Shown piece by piece: positions 15,600 to 23,589 of a DNA stretch of 64,000 nucleotides. The stretch is taken from assembly GCF_005280195.1 (NCBI RefSeq), contig NZ_SZPR01000027.1:1-64000 (forward strand), in the 5' to 3' direction. This DNA comes from Streptomyces galbus (GTDB lineage: Bacteria > Actinomycetota > Actinomycetes > Streptomycetales > Streptomycetaceae). Each line of letters begins with the position of its first letter. Position 1 is the stretch's first letter. A program made the position numbers and the translations under genes. A model generated the notes under the pieces. That model did no database searches. It saw only the letters and a program-made list of their open reading frames with translations, and had not been told where the DNA came from.

Positions 15600-17021
15600 A
15601 TGTCCAGGGAGCAACGCGGGCCGAACGAAAAGCTCGGCGCCGTTCTCGCCCTCGCGGGAATCAGCAACGCCGGACTGGCGCGACGCGTCAACGACTTAGG
15701 GGCGCAACGTGGGTTGACGCTCCGCTACGACAAGACGTCGGTGGCGCGCTGGGTGTCGAAGGGCATGGTGCCGCAGGGAGCGGCGCCGCACCTCATCGCG
15801 GCCGCGATCGGCCAGAAGCTCGGCCGCCCGGTGCCGCTGCACGAGATCGGGCTCGCGGACGCCGATCCCGCGCCCGAGGTGGGCCTCGCCTTCCCCCGGG
15901 ACGTCGGCCAGGCCGTGCGGTCGGCGACCGAGCTGTACCGGCTGGACCTCGCCGGCCGCCGCGCCGGCACCGGAGGCATCTGGCAGTCGCTGGCGGGCTC
16001 GTTCGCGGTCAGCGCCTACGCCACGCCCGCCTCGCGCTGGCTGATAACCCCGGCCGACAGCTCGGTCGCGCGCGAGGCGTACTCCTCGGAGAGCTCCGGC
16101 GCACCGCTCAAAGTCGGCCACAGCGACGTGCGGAAGCTGCGGGAGGCAGCCGAGGACGCCAGGCGCTGGGACTCCAAGTACGGGGGCGGCGACTGGCGTT
16201 CGTCCATGGTGCCGGAGTGCCTGCGGGTGGAGGCGGCGCCCCTGCTGCTCGGCTCCTACTCCGACGAGGTCGGCCGCGCCCTGTTCGGGGCGAGCGCCGA
16301 ACTGACCCGGCTGGCCGGGTGGATGGCCTTCGACACCGGCCAGCAGGAGGCCGCGCAGCGGTACTACATCCAGGCGCTGCGGCTCGCCCGCGCCGCGGCC
16401 GACGTCCCCCTCGGGGGGTACGTCCTGGCGTCCATGTCCCTCCAGGCGACCTACCGCGGCTTCGGGGACGAGGGCGTCGACCTGGCGCAGGCCGCCCTGG
16501 AGCGCAACCGGGGCCTGGCCACGGCGCGCACGATGAGCTTCTTCCGGCTCGTCGAGGCGCGCGCCCACGCGCGTGCGGGGGACGCCCATGCGGCGGGCGC
16601 CGCGCTCAAGGCCGCCGAGGGATGGCTGGAACGCGCCCGGGAGGGCGACAACGACCCGTCCTGGCTCGGCTTCTACTCCTACGACCGCTTCGCCGCCGAC
16701 GCCGCCGAGTGCTACCGCGACCTGAAGGCACCGCGCCAGGTCCGGCGGTTCACCGAGCAGGCCCTGTCGCAGCCGACGGAGGAGTTCGTCCGCTCGCACG
16801 GGCTGCGGCTGGTCGTCTCGGCGGTGGCCGAACTGGAGTCCGGCAACCTCGACGCGGCCTGCGAGCAGGGCGTGCGGGCCGTGGAGGTGGCCGGGCGGAT
16901 CTCCTCCGCGCGCACCACCGAGTACGTCAAGGACCTCCTGCACCGGCTGGAGCCCTACGGCGACGAGCCGCGGGTCGTGGAGCTGCGGGAGCGCGCCCGG
17001 CCGCTGCTGGCCCCGGCGTAG
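15600..17021 (+). CDS. Sporulation-associated regulator of the S. griseus ORF1590 type, with a TTA codon
   Basis: 473 residues from ATG 15600 (GAGGGG eight bases upstream). The N-terminal HTH region (about 12-70) includes LGAVLALAGISNAGLARRVND and SVARWVSKGMVPQG. The rest is helical and TPR-like, for example AQRYYIQALRLARAAADVPL and AQAALERNRGLATARTM. I recognise it as the ORF1590 family linked to sporulation in S. griseus. I recall that two nested products (P56 and P49.5) were described there. Here a TTG at 15516 is in frame upstream and would give 501 residues. Leu33 is encoded by TTA (15696-15698), the only in-frame TTA I found by eye in any gene of the window, which predicts dependence on bldA tRNA. 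Confidence 0.75.
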   Translation: MSREQRGPNEKLGAVLALAGISNAGLARRVNDLGAQRGLTLRYDKTSVARWVSKGMVPQGAAPHLIAAAIGQKLGRPVPLHEIGLADADPAPEVGLAFPRDVGQAVRSATELYRLDLAGRRAGTGGIWQSLAGSFAVSAYATPASRWLITPADSSVAREAYSSESSGAPLKVGHSDVRKLREAAEDARRWDSKYGGGDWRSSMVPECLRVEAAPLLLGSYSDEVGRALFGASAELTRLAGWMAFDTGQQEAAQRYYIQALRLARAAADVPLGGYVLASMSLQATYRGFGDEGVDLAQAALERNRGLATARTMSFFRLVEARAHARAGDAHAAGAALKAAEGWLERAREGDNDPSWLGFYSYDRFAADAAECYRDLKAPRQVRRFTEQALSQPTEEFVRSHGLRLVVSAVAELESGNLDAACEQGVRAVEVAGRISSARTTEYVKDLLHRLEPYGDEPRVVELRERARPLLAPA

Positions 17022-17157
17022 GCCCGCCGGCGGAAGCACCACCGGCGGCCCCCGCCTCAGCACCGCCGCCCGCGCCCCGCCAGGAACACCGCTCCCCCCG
17101 CGTTTGAAGCCGCTGTCAGTGGCGCAGTGCACTATCGGGAGCGGGAGGTGGTGCCTG

Positions 17158-18369
17158 GTGGGAGCCGGGACGGCATACGACGGTGACGTGCTGGTCGTGG
17201 GCGGGGGGATCGTCGGGCTGTCGACGGCGTACGCGATCACGCGGGCCGCGCCGGGGACACGCGTGACCGTGCTGGAGAAGGAGCCCGCGCCGGCCCGTCA
17301 CCAGACGGGGCGCAACAGCGGGGTCATCCACAGCGGGATCTACTACCGTCCGGGATCGCTGAAGGCGCGGTACGCGGTGCGGGGCGCCGCCGAGATGATC
17401 AAGTTCTGCGCGGAGTACGACCTCCCGCACGCCGTCACCGGCAAGCTGATCGTCGCCACCGAGCGCGACGAGCTGCCCCGGCTGCACGCGCTCGTGCAGC
17501 GAGGCCGGGAGAACGGCATCCCGGTGCAGGAGCTGAGCGGCGCGCAGATCGCGGAGCACGAGCCCGAGGTGCGCGGCCTCGCCGCGATCCACGTGCGGAC
17601 GACCGGCATCTGCGACTACGGGGCCGTCGCGCGGCAGCTCGCGGAGGCGTCCGGGGCGGAGATCCGCTACGGCGCGGAGGTCGTCCAGGTCGACCGGCGG
17701 GCCGGGCTCGGCGTGGCCGTGCGCACCGCGCGCGGGGACGTGGTGCGCGCGCGGGTGCTGGTGAACTGCGCCGGGCTCTACTGCGACCGGATCGCCGAGC
17801 TGACCGGGGACGAGCCCGAGGTGCGCATCGTGCCGTTCCGCGGGGAGTACTACGAGCTGGCGCGGACCGAGCTGGTGCGGGGCCTGGTGTACCCGGTGCC
17901 CGACCCGGCGTTCCCGTTCCTCGGCGTGCACCTCACGCGCGGGATCGACGGGGGCGTGCACGTCGGTCCGAACGCGGTGCCGGCGCTCGCCCGCGAGGGG
18001 TACGGGTGGGGGGTCGTCCGGCCGGGGGAGGTCGCCCGGACGGTGGCGTGGCCCGGGGCCTGGCGGATGGGCCGACGGCACTGGCGGTACGGGCTCGGGG
18101 AGCTGCGCAGGTCGGTGTCCAAGGGGGCGTTCGTGGCGGCGGTGCGCAGGATGCTGCCCGCGGTGGAGGAGGAGGACCTGGTGCGGGCCGGCGCGGGCGT
18201 GCGGGCGCAGGCGGTGCTGCGGGACGGCGGGCTGGTGGACGACTTCCTGATCCGGGAGGGCGACCGGGCGGTGCACGTGCTGAACGCGCCGTCCCCCGCC
18301 GCGACGGCGTCCCTGCCGATCGGCCGCGAGGTGGCCCGGCGGGCCCTGGCCGTGCTGGAGTCCGCGTGA
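17158..18369 (+). CDS. lhgO: L-2-hydroxyglutarate oxidase (LhgO family)
   Basis: A 403-residue FAD-dependent oxidase of the DAO fold. It opens with VLVVGGGIVGLSTAYAI, the FAD-binding motif, and continues with HQTGRNSGVIHSGIYY, a signature of the LhgO/YgaF group. These enzymes oxidise L-2-hydroxyglutarate to 2-oxoglutarate and feed electrons to the membrane quinone pool, repairing a by-product of central metabolism. ITRAAPGTRVTVLEKE holds the acidic end of the second strand. The C-terminal SPAATASLPIGREVA supplies the last flavin contact. GTG 17158 follows GGGAGG at a good distance. It lies 136 bases after the sporulation gene, in the same direction, and may be read from its own promoter. Confidence 0.85.
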   Translation: MGAGTAYDGDVLVVGGGIVGLSTAYAITRAAPGTRVTVLEKEPAPARHQTGRNSGVIHSGIYYRPGSLKARYAVRGAAEMIKFCAEYDLPHAVTGKLIVATERDELPRLHALVQRGRENGIPVQELSGAQIAEHEPEVRGLAAIHVRTTGICDYGAVARQLAEASGAEIRYGAEVVQVDRRAGLGVAVRTARGDVVRARVLVNCAGLYCDRIAELTGDEPEVRIVPFRGEYYELARTELVRGLVYPVPDPAFPFLGVHLTRGIDGGVHVGPNAVPALAREGYGWGVVRPGEVARTVAWPGAWRMGRRHWRYGLGELRRSVSKGAFVAAVRRMLPAVEEEDLVRAGAGVRAQAVLRDGGLVDDFLIREGDRAVHVLNAPSPAATASLPIGREVARRALAVLESA

Positions 18370-18396
18370 CGCAGGCTTGCGCGTGACGCAGGCTTG
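18364..18396. repeat. 17-bp tandem duplication over the lhgO stop codon
   Basis: GCGTGACGCAGGCTTG occurs at 18364-18379 and again at 18381-18396. The first copy contains the TGA of lhgO and the second lies in the gap, so it looks like a recent tandem duplication without coding effect. Confidence 0.85.
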
Positions 18397-18441
18397 GGCG
18401 GGGCCGGTGACGGTGGGCCGCGTCCCCGGTCCGCCGCCCCG

Positions 18442-18457
18442 TAAAATCGGTTCCACT
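18442..18457 (+). promoter_or_regulatory. Promoter -10 of trmB, giving a leaderless transcript
   Basis: TAAAAT (18442-18447) ends ten bases before the GTG start of trmB, and no Shine-Dalgarno is present. A transcript starting at or just before the GTG is expected. Confidence 0.55.
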
Positions 18458-19288
18458 GTGTCTGACTCGCTGAACTCCCCCGAAGCCCCCCGGACCGCCG
18501 CCGACGAGCGGTGGCACCGCCCCGGTGTGTCCGTGCGGCACACGCGGCCCAAGGGGGAGCCGCGCTTCCCCGACGGGCCGCAGGCGGACCCCGCCGGGTC
18601 GCACTTCGAGCGGCGCATCCGGAGCTTCCAGCCGCGGCGCAGCCGGGTCACGGCCGGGCAGGCCGACGCCCTGCAGCGGCTGTGGCCCAAGTGGGGGCTG
18701 GACATCGACGGGCAGCGGGTGCTCGACCTGGCCGAGCTGTTCGGCGACGAGCGCCCGGTCGTGCTGGAGATCGGGTTCGGCATGGGCGAGGCCACCGCGC
18801 AGATGGCCGCCGCCGACCCGGACACCAACATCCTCGCCGTCGACGTGCACACCCCGGGCCAGGGCAACCTGCTGGCACTCGCCGAGCGCGGCGGCCTGAC
18901 CAACGTCCGGGTCGCCAACGGCGACGCGATCATCCTGCTGCGCGAGATGCTCGTCCCCGATGCGCTCGACGGGCTGCGCGTCTACTTCCCGGACCCCTGG
19001 CCGAAGAAGCGCCACCACAAGCGCAGACTCATCCAGCCCGAGTTCCTCTCGCTCGCCGCGACGCGCCTGCGGCCCGGGGCGGTCCTGCACTGCGCGACCG
19101 ACTGGGAGCCGTACGCCGAGCAGATGCTCGAGGTGCTCGACGCCCACCCGGACTTCGAGAACACCCAGCCCGACGGCGGGTTCGCGCCCCGGCCCGGCTT
19201 CCGTCCGCTGACCCGCTTCGAGGGCCAGGGGCTGGACAAGGGCCACGTGGTGAACGATCTGCTGTTCCGCCGCGTACAGCACCGCTGA
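18458..19288 (+). CDS. trmB: tRNA (guanine-N7-)-methyltransferase
   Basis: 276 residues. TrmB uses S-adenosylmethionine to methylate G46 in the variable loop of many tRNAs. After a charged N-tail that is longer than in E. coli comes RRSRVTAGQADALQRLWPKW. The SAM motif VVLEIGFGMGEATAQMAA follows. VYFPDPWPKKRHHKRRLIQP is the family's catalytic and tRNA-binding signature. The C-terminal DWEPYAEQMLEVL is also typical. The GTG start directly follows a -10 element, so translation is probably leaderless. It is followed 107 bases later by the PrsW-type gene in the same direction, which appears to have its own promoter. Confidence 0.93.
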   Translation: MSDSLNSPEAPRTAADERWHRPGVSVRHTRPKGEPRFPDGPQADPAGSHFERRIRSFQPRRSRVTAGQADALQRLWPKWGLDIDGQRVLDLAELFGDERPVVLEIGFGMGEATAQMAAADPDTNILAVDVHTPGQGNLLALAERGGLTNVRVANGDAIILLREMLVPDALDGLRVYFPDPWPKKRHHKRRLIQPEFLSLAATRLRPGAVLHCATDWEPYAEQMLEVLDAHPDFENTQPDGGFAPRPGFRPLTRFEGQGLDKGHVVNDLLFRRVQHR

Positions 19289-19382
19289 CCGCCCACCCCG
19301 CCGCCGTACCACCCCGCACCCGTCAAGGCACCGCCCGTTCCGCGCCCGTGGAGGCACCGTCGCGGGCGGCGCCGTCCCTCGT

Positions 19383-19395
19383 TAGGGTCGATGCC
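19383..19395 (+). promoter_or_regulatory. Promoter -10 of the PrsW-type gene (leaderless)
   Basis: TAGGGT is followed seven bases later by the GTG start. The -35 region is not close to consensus. Confidence 0.5.
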
Positions 19396-20790
19396 GTGGC
19401 CATCAGTCCCCCGTACCCGCCGTACCCGACCCCGCCCGACGGCCCCGCCGGGGGCGGGGCGCTGCGGCACGCGCACTGGTGGCAGCGCACCTGGGTGCGG
19501 TACGGCGCGCTCATCACCCTGCTGACCCTGTCCGGGCTGGTGATCCTCGCGCTGGTGCGCCAACAGACCGGCACCGAGGGCTTCCTGGTGGGCCTGGGGC
19601 TGGCCGTCCTGCCCGTGCCGCTGCTCATCGCCGCGTTCCGGTGGCTGGACCGGGTGGAGCCGGGCCCCTGGCGGAACCTGGTGTTCGCGTTCGCCTGGGG
19701 CGCCTGCGCGGCCGCGCTCATCGCCATCGTCGCCAACAGCTTCGCCACGAAGTGGATCGCGACGGCGACCGCCGACCCCTCCGGTGCGGACACCCTGGGC
19801 GCGACCGTCATAGCGCCGGTGGTCGAGGAGTCCGCCAAGGCCGCCGCCGTCCTGCTCGTCTTCCTCTTCCGCAGACGGGACTTCACCGGGATCGTCGACG
19901 GCGTCGTCATAGCCGGGGTGACCGCGACCGGGTTCGCGTTCACCGAGAACATCCTCTACCTCGGCACGGCCTTCGGGACCGACCAGCTCACCGGCGACCG
20001 CGGCATCCCCTCCGTCACCGCCGCGACCTTCTTCGTGCGCGTCGTCATGTCCCCGTTCGCGCACCCCCTGTTCACCGTCCTCACCGGCATCGGCTTCGGC
20101 ATCGCCGCGCTCTCCGGCGAACGCCAGCACGTGCGGCGCGTCCTGCTGCCGCTCGCCGGGCTGCTGCTCGCCATGGGCATGCACTCCTTCTGGAACGGCT
20201 CCTCCACCTTCGGGGAGTTCGGCTTCTTCGCGGTCTACGGCGCCTTCATGGTGCCCACGTTCGCCGTGCTGACCTGGCTCGTCGTGTGGACGCGCCAGCG
20301 CGAGCTGCACACCGTGCGCGAGGAACTGCCCGCCTACGCCGTCGCCGGGTGGCTGTCCCCGGCCGAGCCGTACGCGCTCGGCTCGATGCGGGCACGGCGG
20401 CTCGCGCGCACCGTCGCCAAGAACCACGGGGGCAGGCCCGCCGCCCGGGCCGTCGCCGAGTACGAGGCCTATGCCACCTCCCTGGCGTTCCTGCGGCACC
20501 GGGGGCGGCTGGGCCGGGCCGGCAGCGACTTCGTCGTACGCGAGGGCGAGCTGCTGAACGAGCTGTGGCGCCGGCGCGAGACCGCGCGTCCGGCGCTGGA
20601 GCACGCGGGCCGGGTGGCCGCCCCCATGCCGGTCCCCGTGGCGGCCTGGCCCGGACCCGGCTTCGGGTACGCACAGGGCCCGGGACAGGGCTACGGATAC
20701 GCGCAGCCGCCGGGACACCACCACGCCCCGGCGCAGGGGTACGGGTACCCGGCGGCCCCGCACCCCGCGTACAACCCGTACCGGACGTGA
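19396..20790 (+). CDS. PrsW-family intramembrane metalloprotease
   Basis: 464 residues with about eight membrane segments, beginning at YGALITLLTLSGLVILALV. The glutamate pair typical of PrsW is in APVVEESAKAAAV (about 140). GFAFTENILYLG, MSPFAHPLF and MGMHSFWNG carry the conserved Glu/Asn/His positions inside membrane helices. B. subtilis PrsW cuts an anti-sigma factor; here the target is unknown. The cytoplasmic C-terminus (about 330-464) ends in Gly/Tyr/Pro-rich repeats such as GYGYAQGPGQGYGYAQ, which the bacillar protein lacks. GTG 19396 lies seven bases after TAGGGT (19383-19388) and has no ribosome site, so a leaderless mRNA is likely. Confidence 0.85.
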   Translation: MAISPPYPPYPTPPDGPAGGGALRHAHWWQRTWVRYGALITLLTLSGLVILALVRQQTGTEGFLVGLGLAVLPVPLLIAAFRWLDRVEPGPWRNLVFAFAWGACAAALIAIVANSFATKWIATATADPSGADTLGATVIAPVVEESAKAAAVLLVFLFRRRDFTGIVDGVVIAGVTATGFAFTENILYLGTAFGTDQLTGDRGIPSVTAATFFVRVVMSPFAHPLFTVLTGIGFGIAALSGERQHVRRVLLPLAGLLLAMGMHSFWNGSSTFGEFGFFAVYGAFMVPTFAVLTWLVVWTRQRELHTVREELPAYAVAGWLSPAEPYALGSMRARRLARTVAKNHGGRPAARAVAEYEAYATSLAFLRHRGRLGRAGSDFVVREGELLNELWRRRETARPALEHAGRVAAPMPVPVAAWPGPGFGYAQGPGQGYGYAQPPGHHHAPAQGYGYPAAPHPAYNPYRT

Positions 20791-20811
20791 CGCCGGCACC
20801 GGCGCACGCCC

Positions 20812-21756
20812 CTACGCCGACGCCTCCGTCAGCGCGTCCAGTTCCTCGCCCGTGAGGTCCAGCTCCGCCAGCGCCAGCAGGTCCGGGAGCTGGTCGGTCG
20901 TCCGGGCCGAGGCGAGGGGGGCGGCGACCGTGGGCTGGGCGGCGAGCCAGGCCAGGGCGACCGTGGCGACCGGCACCCCGTGGGCGGCGGCGGTCTCGTC
21001 GAGCGCCGTGAGGACGCGGCGGCCCCGCTCGGTGTCCAGGTGCTTGCCGGCCCCCGCGGCCCGGGCGCTGTCCACCGTGGTGCCCGGGCGGTACTTGCCG
21101 GTCAGGAAGCCGGAGGCCAAGGCGTAGTAGGGGACGGCGGCCAGGCCCTCGCGCTCGGCCAGGTCGCGCAGCGCGCCCTCGTAGGTGTCGCGGGAGACCA
21201 GGTTGTAGTGCGGCTGGAGGGCGACGTACCGGGCCAGGCCCTCCCGGTCGGAGAAGGCCAGGGAGGCGCTCAGCCGCTCGGGGGAGATGTTGGACGCGGC
21301 GATCTGGCGGACCTTGCCCGCCTTCACCAGCTCGTCGAGCGCGCCGATGATCTCCTCCACCGGCACCTCGGGCTTGTCGAAGTGGGTGTAGTACAGGTCG
21401 ATGCGGTCGGTGCCCAGGCGGCGCAGGGAGGCGTCGGCGGCGGCCTTGATGTTCGCCGCGGTCAGGCCCTGGTAGTCGGGGTGCTGGCTGACCTTGGTGG
21501 CGATGACGACGTCGTCGCGGTTGCCGCGCGACGCGAGCCACTTGCCGATGATCGTCTCGGACTCGCCGCCGCTGTTGCCGTCGACCCAGGCCGAGTAGGA
21601 GTCGGCGGTGTCGAGGAAGTTGCCGCCGGCCGCGGTGTAGGCGTCGAGGACGGCGAAGGAGGCGGCCTCGTCGGCCGTCCAGCCGAAGACGTTGCCCCCG
21701 AGGGCGAGCGGGAAGACCTCGAGGTCGGAGGAACCGAGCTTGCGCAGAGCAGTCAT
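20812..21756 (-). CDS. Aldo/keto reductase
   Basis: 314 residues, a (beta/alpha)8 NADPH-dependent oxidoreductase. The catalytic tetrad can be read: Asp and Tyr in FLDTADSYSAW, Lys in VVIATKVS, His in DLYYTHFD. The C-terminal phosphate-binding part PLASARTTDQLPDLL is typical for cofactor binding. The closest type appears to be the YghZ/Tas-like group, acting on small carbonyls. The start is ATG 21756 (MTALRKLG); an in-frame codon four residues upstream has no better ribosome site. It is convergent with the PrsW-type gene, with only 21 bases between the two stops, and no operon partner is evident. The substrate is unknown. Confidence 0.88.
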   Translation of the reverse strand: MTALRKLGSSDLEVFPLALGGNVFGWTADEAASFAVLDAYTAAGGNFLDTADSYSAWVDGNSGGESETIIGKWLASRGNRDDVVIATKVSQHPDYQGLTAANIKAAADASLRRLGTDRIDLYYTHFDKPEVPVEEIIGALDELVKAGKVRQIAASNISPERLSASLAFSDREGLARYVALQPHYNLVSRDTYEGALRDLAEREGLAAVPYYALASGFLTGKYRPGTTVDSARAAGAGKHLDTERGRRVLTALDETAAAHGVPVATVALAWLAAQPTVAAPLASARTTDQLPDLLALAELDLTGEELDALTEASA

Positions 21757-21856
21757 GCCCTGTTCCAACGACCGGCCCCGGGACGGTCATCCCGCCCGCC
21801 CGCAAACTTCACGTAAACCGGAGCGGCCGCCGCCGGTTCGCGCGGTGCCGTGCATG

Positions 21857-21897
21857 GGGCGGCCGGTCCCGGGAACCCGTTCCTCGGCCGGCCGCCC
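21857..21897 (-). terminator. Terminator after the M23 peptidase gene
   Basis: The arms GGGCGGCCGG and CCGGCCGCCC form a 10-bp GC stem starting 28 bases past the stop of the M23 gene. There is no U-tract, as is common in Streptomyces. Confidence 0.55.
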
Positions 21898-21924
21898 GGT
21901 CAGGGACGGATCAGGGGGGTCGGG

Positions 21925-22956
21925 TCAGGGAGTCAGGCCCTTGTCGCGCAGCCACGCCATCGGGTCGATCCCGGTGGCCGCGCCGCCGGGGTGGACCTCG
22001 AGGTGCAGGTGCGGCCCGGTGACGTTGCCGGTGGCGCCGACGCGCCCGATGACGTCGCCGGTGCCGACCTTCTGGCCGACGCTGACGCTGATCGAGGACT
22101 GGTGGCAGAACCAGAGCTCGGTGCCGTCGTCGAGGGTGAGGATCGTGCGGTAGCCGTAGGAGCCGGCCCAGCCCGCCTCGGTGATCGTGCCGCCGTGCAC
22201 GGCCTTGATGAGGGTGCCGGTGGGCGCGGCGAAGTCGAGGCCGGTGTGGTAGCCGGAGGACCACATCGAGCCGGCCTGGCCGAACGTCGAGGTGATCGTG
22301 TACGAGGAGGTCGGCAGCGTGTACTGCTTGGCCAGTGCGGCCAGGCGCGCGGCCTCGGCCACCTCGGCCGCCTGCTCCTCGGCCTTCTTCTTCGCGGCGG
22401 CGGCCTTCGCCTGGGCCTCCTGTTCGGCCTGGGCGGCGGCGTCGGCCTCCGCCTTGGCCGCGGCGGCCTCGACGGCGGCGAGCGCCTTGGTGTCGACCTG
22501 GGTCTGCTGTGACTCGGCCTGCGCCATGATCCGGTTGCGCAGGGCCTCACCGGCGTCGGCGGTGCCCCGGGCGGTGTCGTCCGCGGTGGTGCCGAAGGTG
22601 CTCAGCGCCGCGGGGGCGGCTTCCTGCGGGGCGTCGTGGTCGGAGATCAGCGAGCCGACGGAGGGCAGGTCGGGCAGCGAGATGGAGACCGGCGGCTTGC
22701 CGGTGTTGGCGCTGGCCATGCCGCCCGCGCCGACGGCGGCGATGACGCCGACGCCGAGGACGGTGGAGCTGCGGGCGAGTCCGCCGCGCTGCTTGGCGAC
22801 GCGGTGCCGGCCGCGTACCGGACGGAGGGAGTCCGCGGTGGGGTTCCACTCCTCCCAGGGGCCCTCGTCGATGTGCTGGCCGCCGTAGGCGAACGTCTCG
22901 GAGGGACGCTGGCCCGGCAGGGAGGGGGCTTCTGGGGCAGGCCGGTTGGACGCCAC
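21925..22956 (-). CDS. M23 peptidoglycan endopeptidase with coiled-coil segment
   Basis: 343 residues. The N-terminal 60 residues are charged and cytoplasmic. A single hydrophobic segment follows (STVLGVGVIAAVGAGGMASAN, about 63-84) and may act as signal or anchor. An Ala/Glu/Lys coiled coil lies at about 145-215. The C-terminal LytM/M23 domain has its zinc ligands in YHTGLDFAAP and PHLHLEVHPGG, with the catalytic histidine in WFCHQSS. It should cut peptide cross-links in the wall during growth or sporulation. GTG 22956 follows AAGGAG. The gene lies directly behind a c-di-AMP riboswitch, which links wall cleavage to this second messenger. Confidence 0.9.
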   Translation of the reverse strand: MASNRPAPEAPSLPGQRPSETFAYGGQHIDEGPWEEWNPTADSLRPVRGRHRVAKQRGGLARSSTVLGVGVIAAVGAGGMASANTGKPPVSISLPDLPSVGSLISDHDAPQEAAPAALSTFGTTADDTARGTADAGEALRNRIMAQAESQQTQVDTKALAAVEAAAAKAEADAAAQAEQEAQAKAAAAKKKAEEQAAEVAEAARLAALAKQYTLPTSSYTITSTFGQAGSMWSSGYHTGLDFAAPTGTLIKAVHGGTITEAGWAGSYGYRTILTLDDGTELWFCHQSSISVSVGQKVGTGDVIGRVGATGNVTGPHLHLEVHPGGAATGIDPMAWLRDKGLTP

Positions 22957-22980
22957 GCGGGCGCGCTCCTTTCCTTCCGT

Positions 22981-23112
22981 CGCCTACCGGGTTAGCTGAC
23001 GGGTTCGGAGCGGGAAGGTCTCCTACGCGCGTATACCGGCCGCTGGTCGGCGGCGGCTTCCGCGTGATTCACCCCAAGGTGGTGGTTCCCCGGTTCCCTC
23101 GCGGGATTCGGC
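22981..23112 (-). ncRNA. c-di-AMP (ydaO-yuaA) riboswitch
   Basis: The minus-strand leader of the M23 gene contains the conserved blocks of this class in order: CGCCGAATCC, GAGGGAACCGGGGAACCA, TTGGGGTGAATCA, then CTCCGAACCCGTCAGCTAAC followed by CCGGTAGGCG. The terminal CGCC and GGCG pair as stem P1. Only about 24 bases separate the aptamer from the start codon, and the ribosome site follows P1 at once. Control of translation initiation is therefore more likely than a separate terminator hairpin, and I see none. In Streptomyces this class is known in front of wall-hydrolase and resuscitation-factor genes. Confidence 0.92.
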
Positions 23113-23395
23113 GCGTGCGCACGGAGCCGCCTCTGGTGACGGCTGGGACGACCGCGCTGCGTTATCGAACGTTAATAGACATGGAGCCGGCTTTCCAAGC
23201 TGTTCCGCTTGATCGACAACATTTTTGACCAGGACTTTCCTGCCACGACCGGGGAAAAACGGGCGAGTTGGCGGGACGTCAGGGAAGCCAGGGGAATGAA
23301 TCAGCAGTCACCGGGCGTTTGATGGTGACTCAGTTGTTATGCACAGGGCGGTCGCCCGCTCACGCAGAGTGAACGGGCGGGAAGGCGCGAAAACA

Positions 23396-23431
23396 CCGAG
23401 GGCCGGAACCCTTTCGGATTCCGGCCCTCGG
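23396..23431 (-). terminator. Terminator of the initiator tRNA gene
   Basis: Arms of 13 bases (CCGAGGGCCGGAA and TTCCGGCCCTCGG) surround a 10-base loop. On the minus strand they are followed by GTGTTTTCG. The hairpin begins eight bases after the tRNA 3' end. Confidence 0.8.
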
Positions 23432-23438
23432 CCTTCAG

Positions 23439-23512
23439 TAGCGGGGACAGGATTTGAACCTGCGACCTCTGGGTTATGAGCCCAGCGAGCTACCGAGCTG
23501 CTCCACCCCGCG
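23439..23512 (-). tRNA. Initiator tRNA-fMet(CAU)
   Basis: A 74-nt cloverleaf with anticodon CAU. The acceptor begins CGCGGGG and ends CCCCGCTA, so position 1 (C) faces U72 and is unpaired, and the anticodon stem has three G-C pairs (CTGGG/CCCAG). Both are initiator features. CCA is not encoded. Confidence 0.95.
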
Positions 23513-23589
23513 TCGGTGACTCCACTGTACGCCATGTGCGGGACCAAAAGCGAAACGGTTGTCCAGGGCGCCCCGGGCGGGCAGCGCGC

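Noticed and set aside
23308..23547. 79-codon frame on the minus strand across the initiator tRNA
   Set aside because: It is a translation of the tRNA and its terminator.
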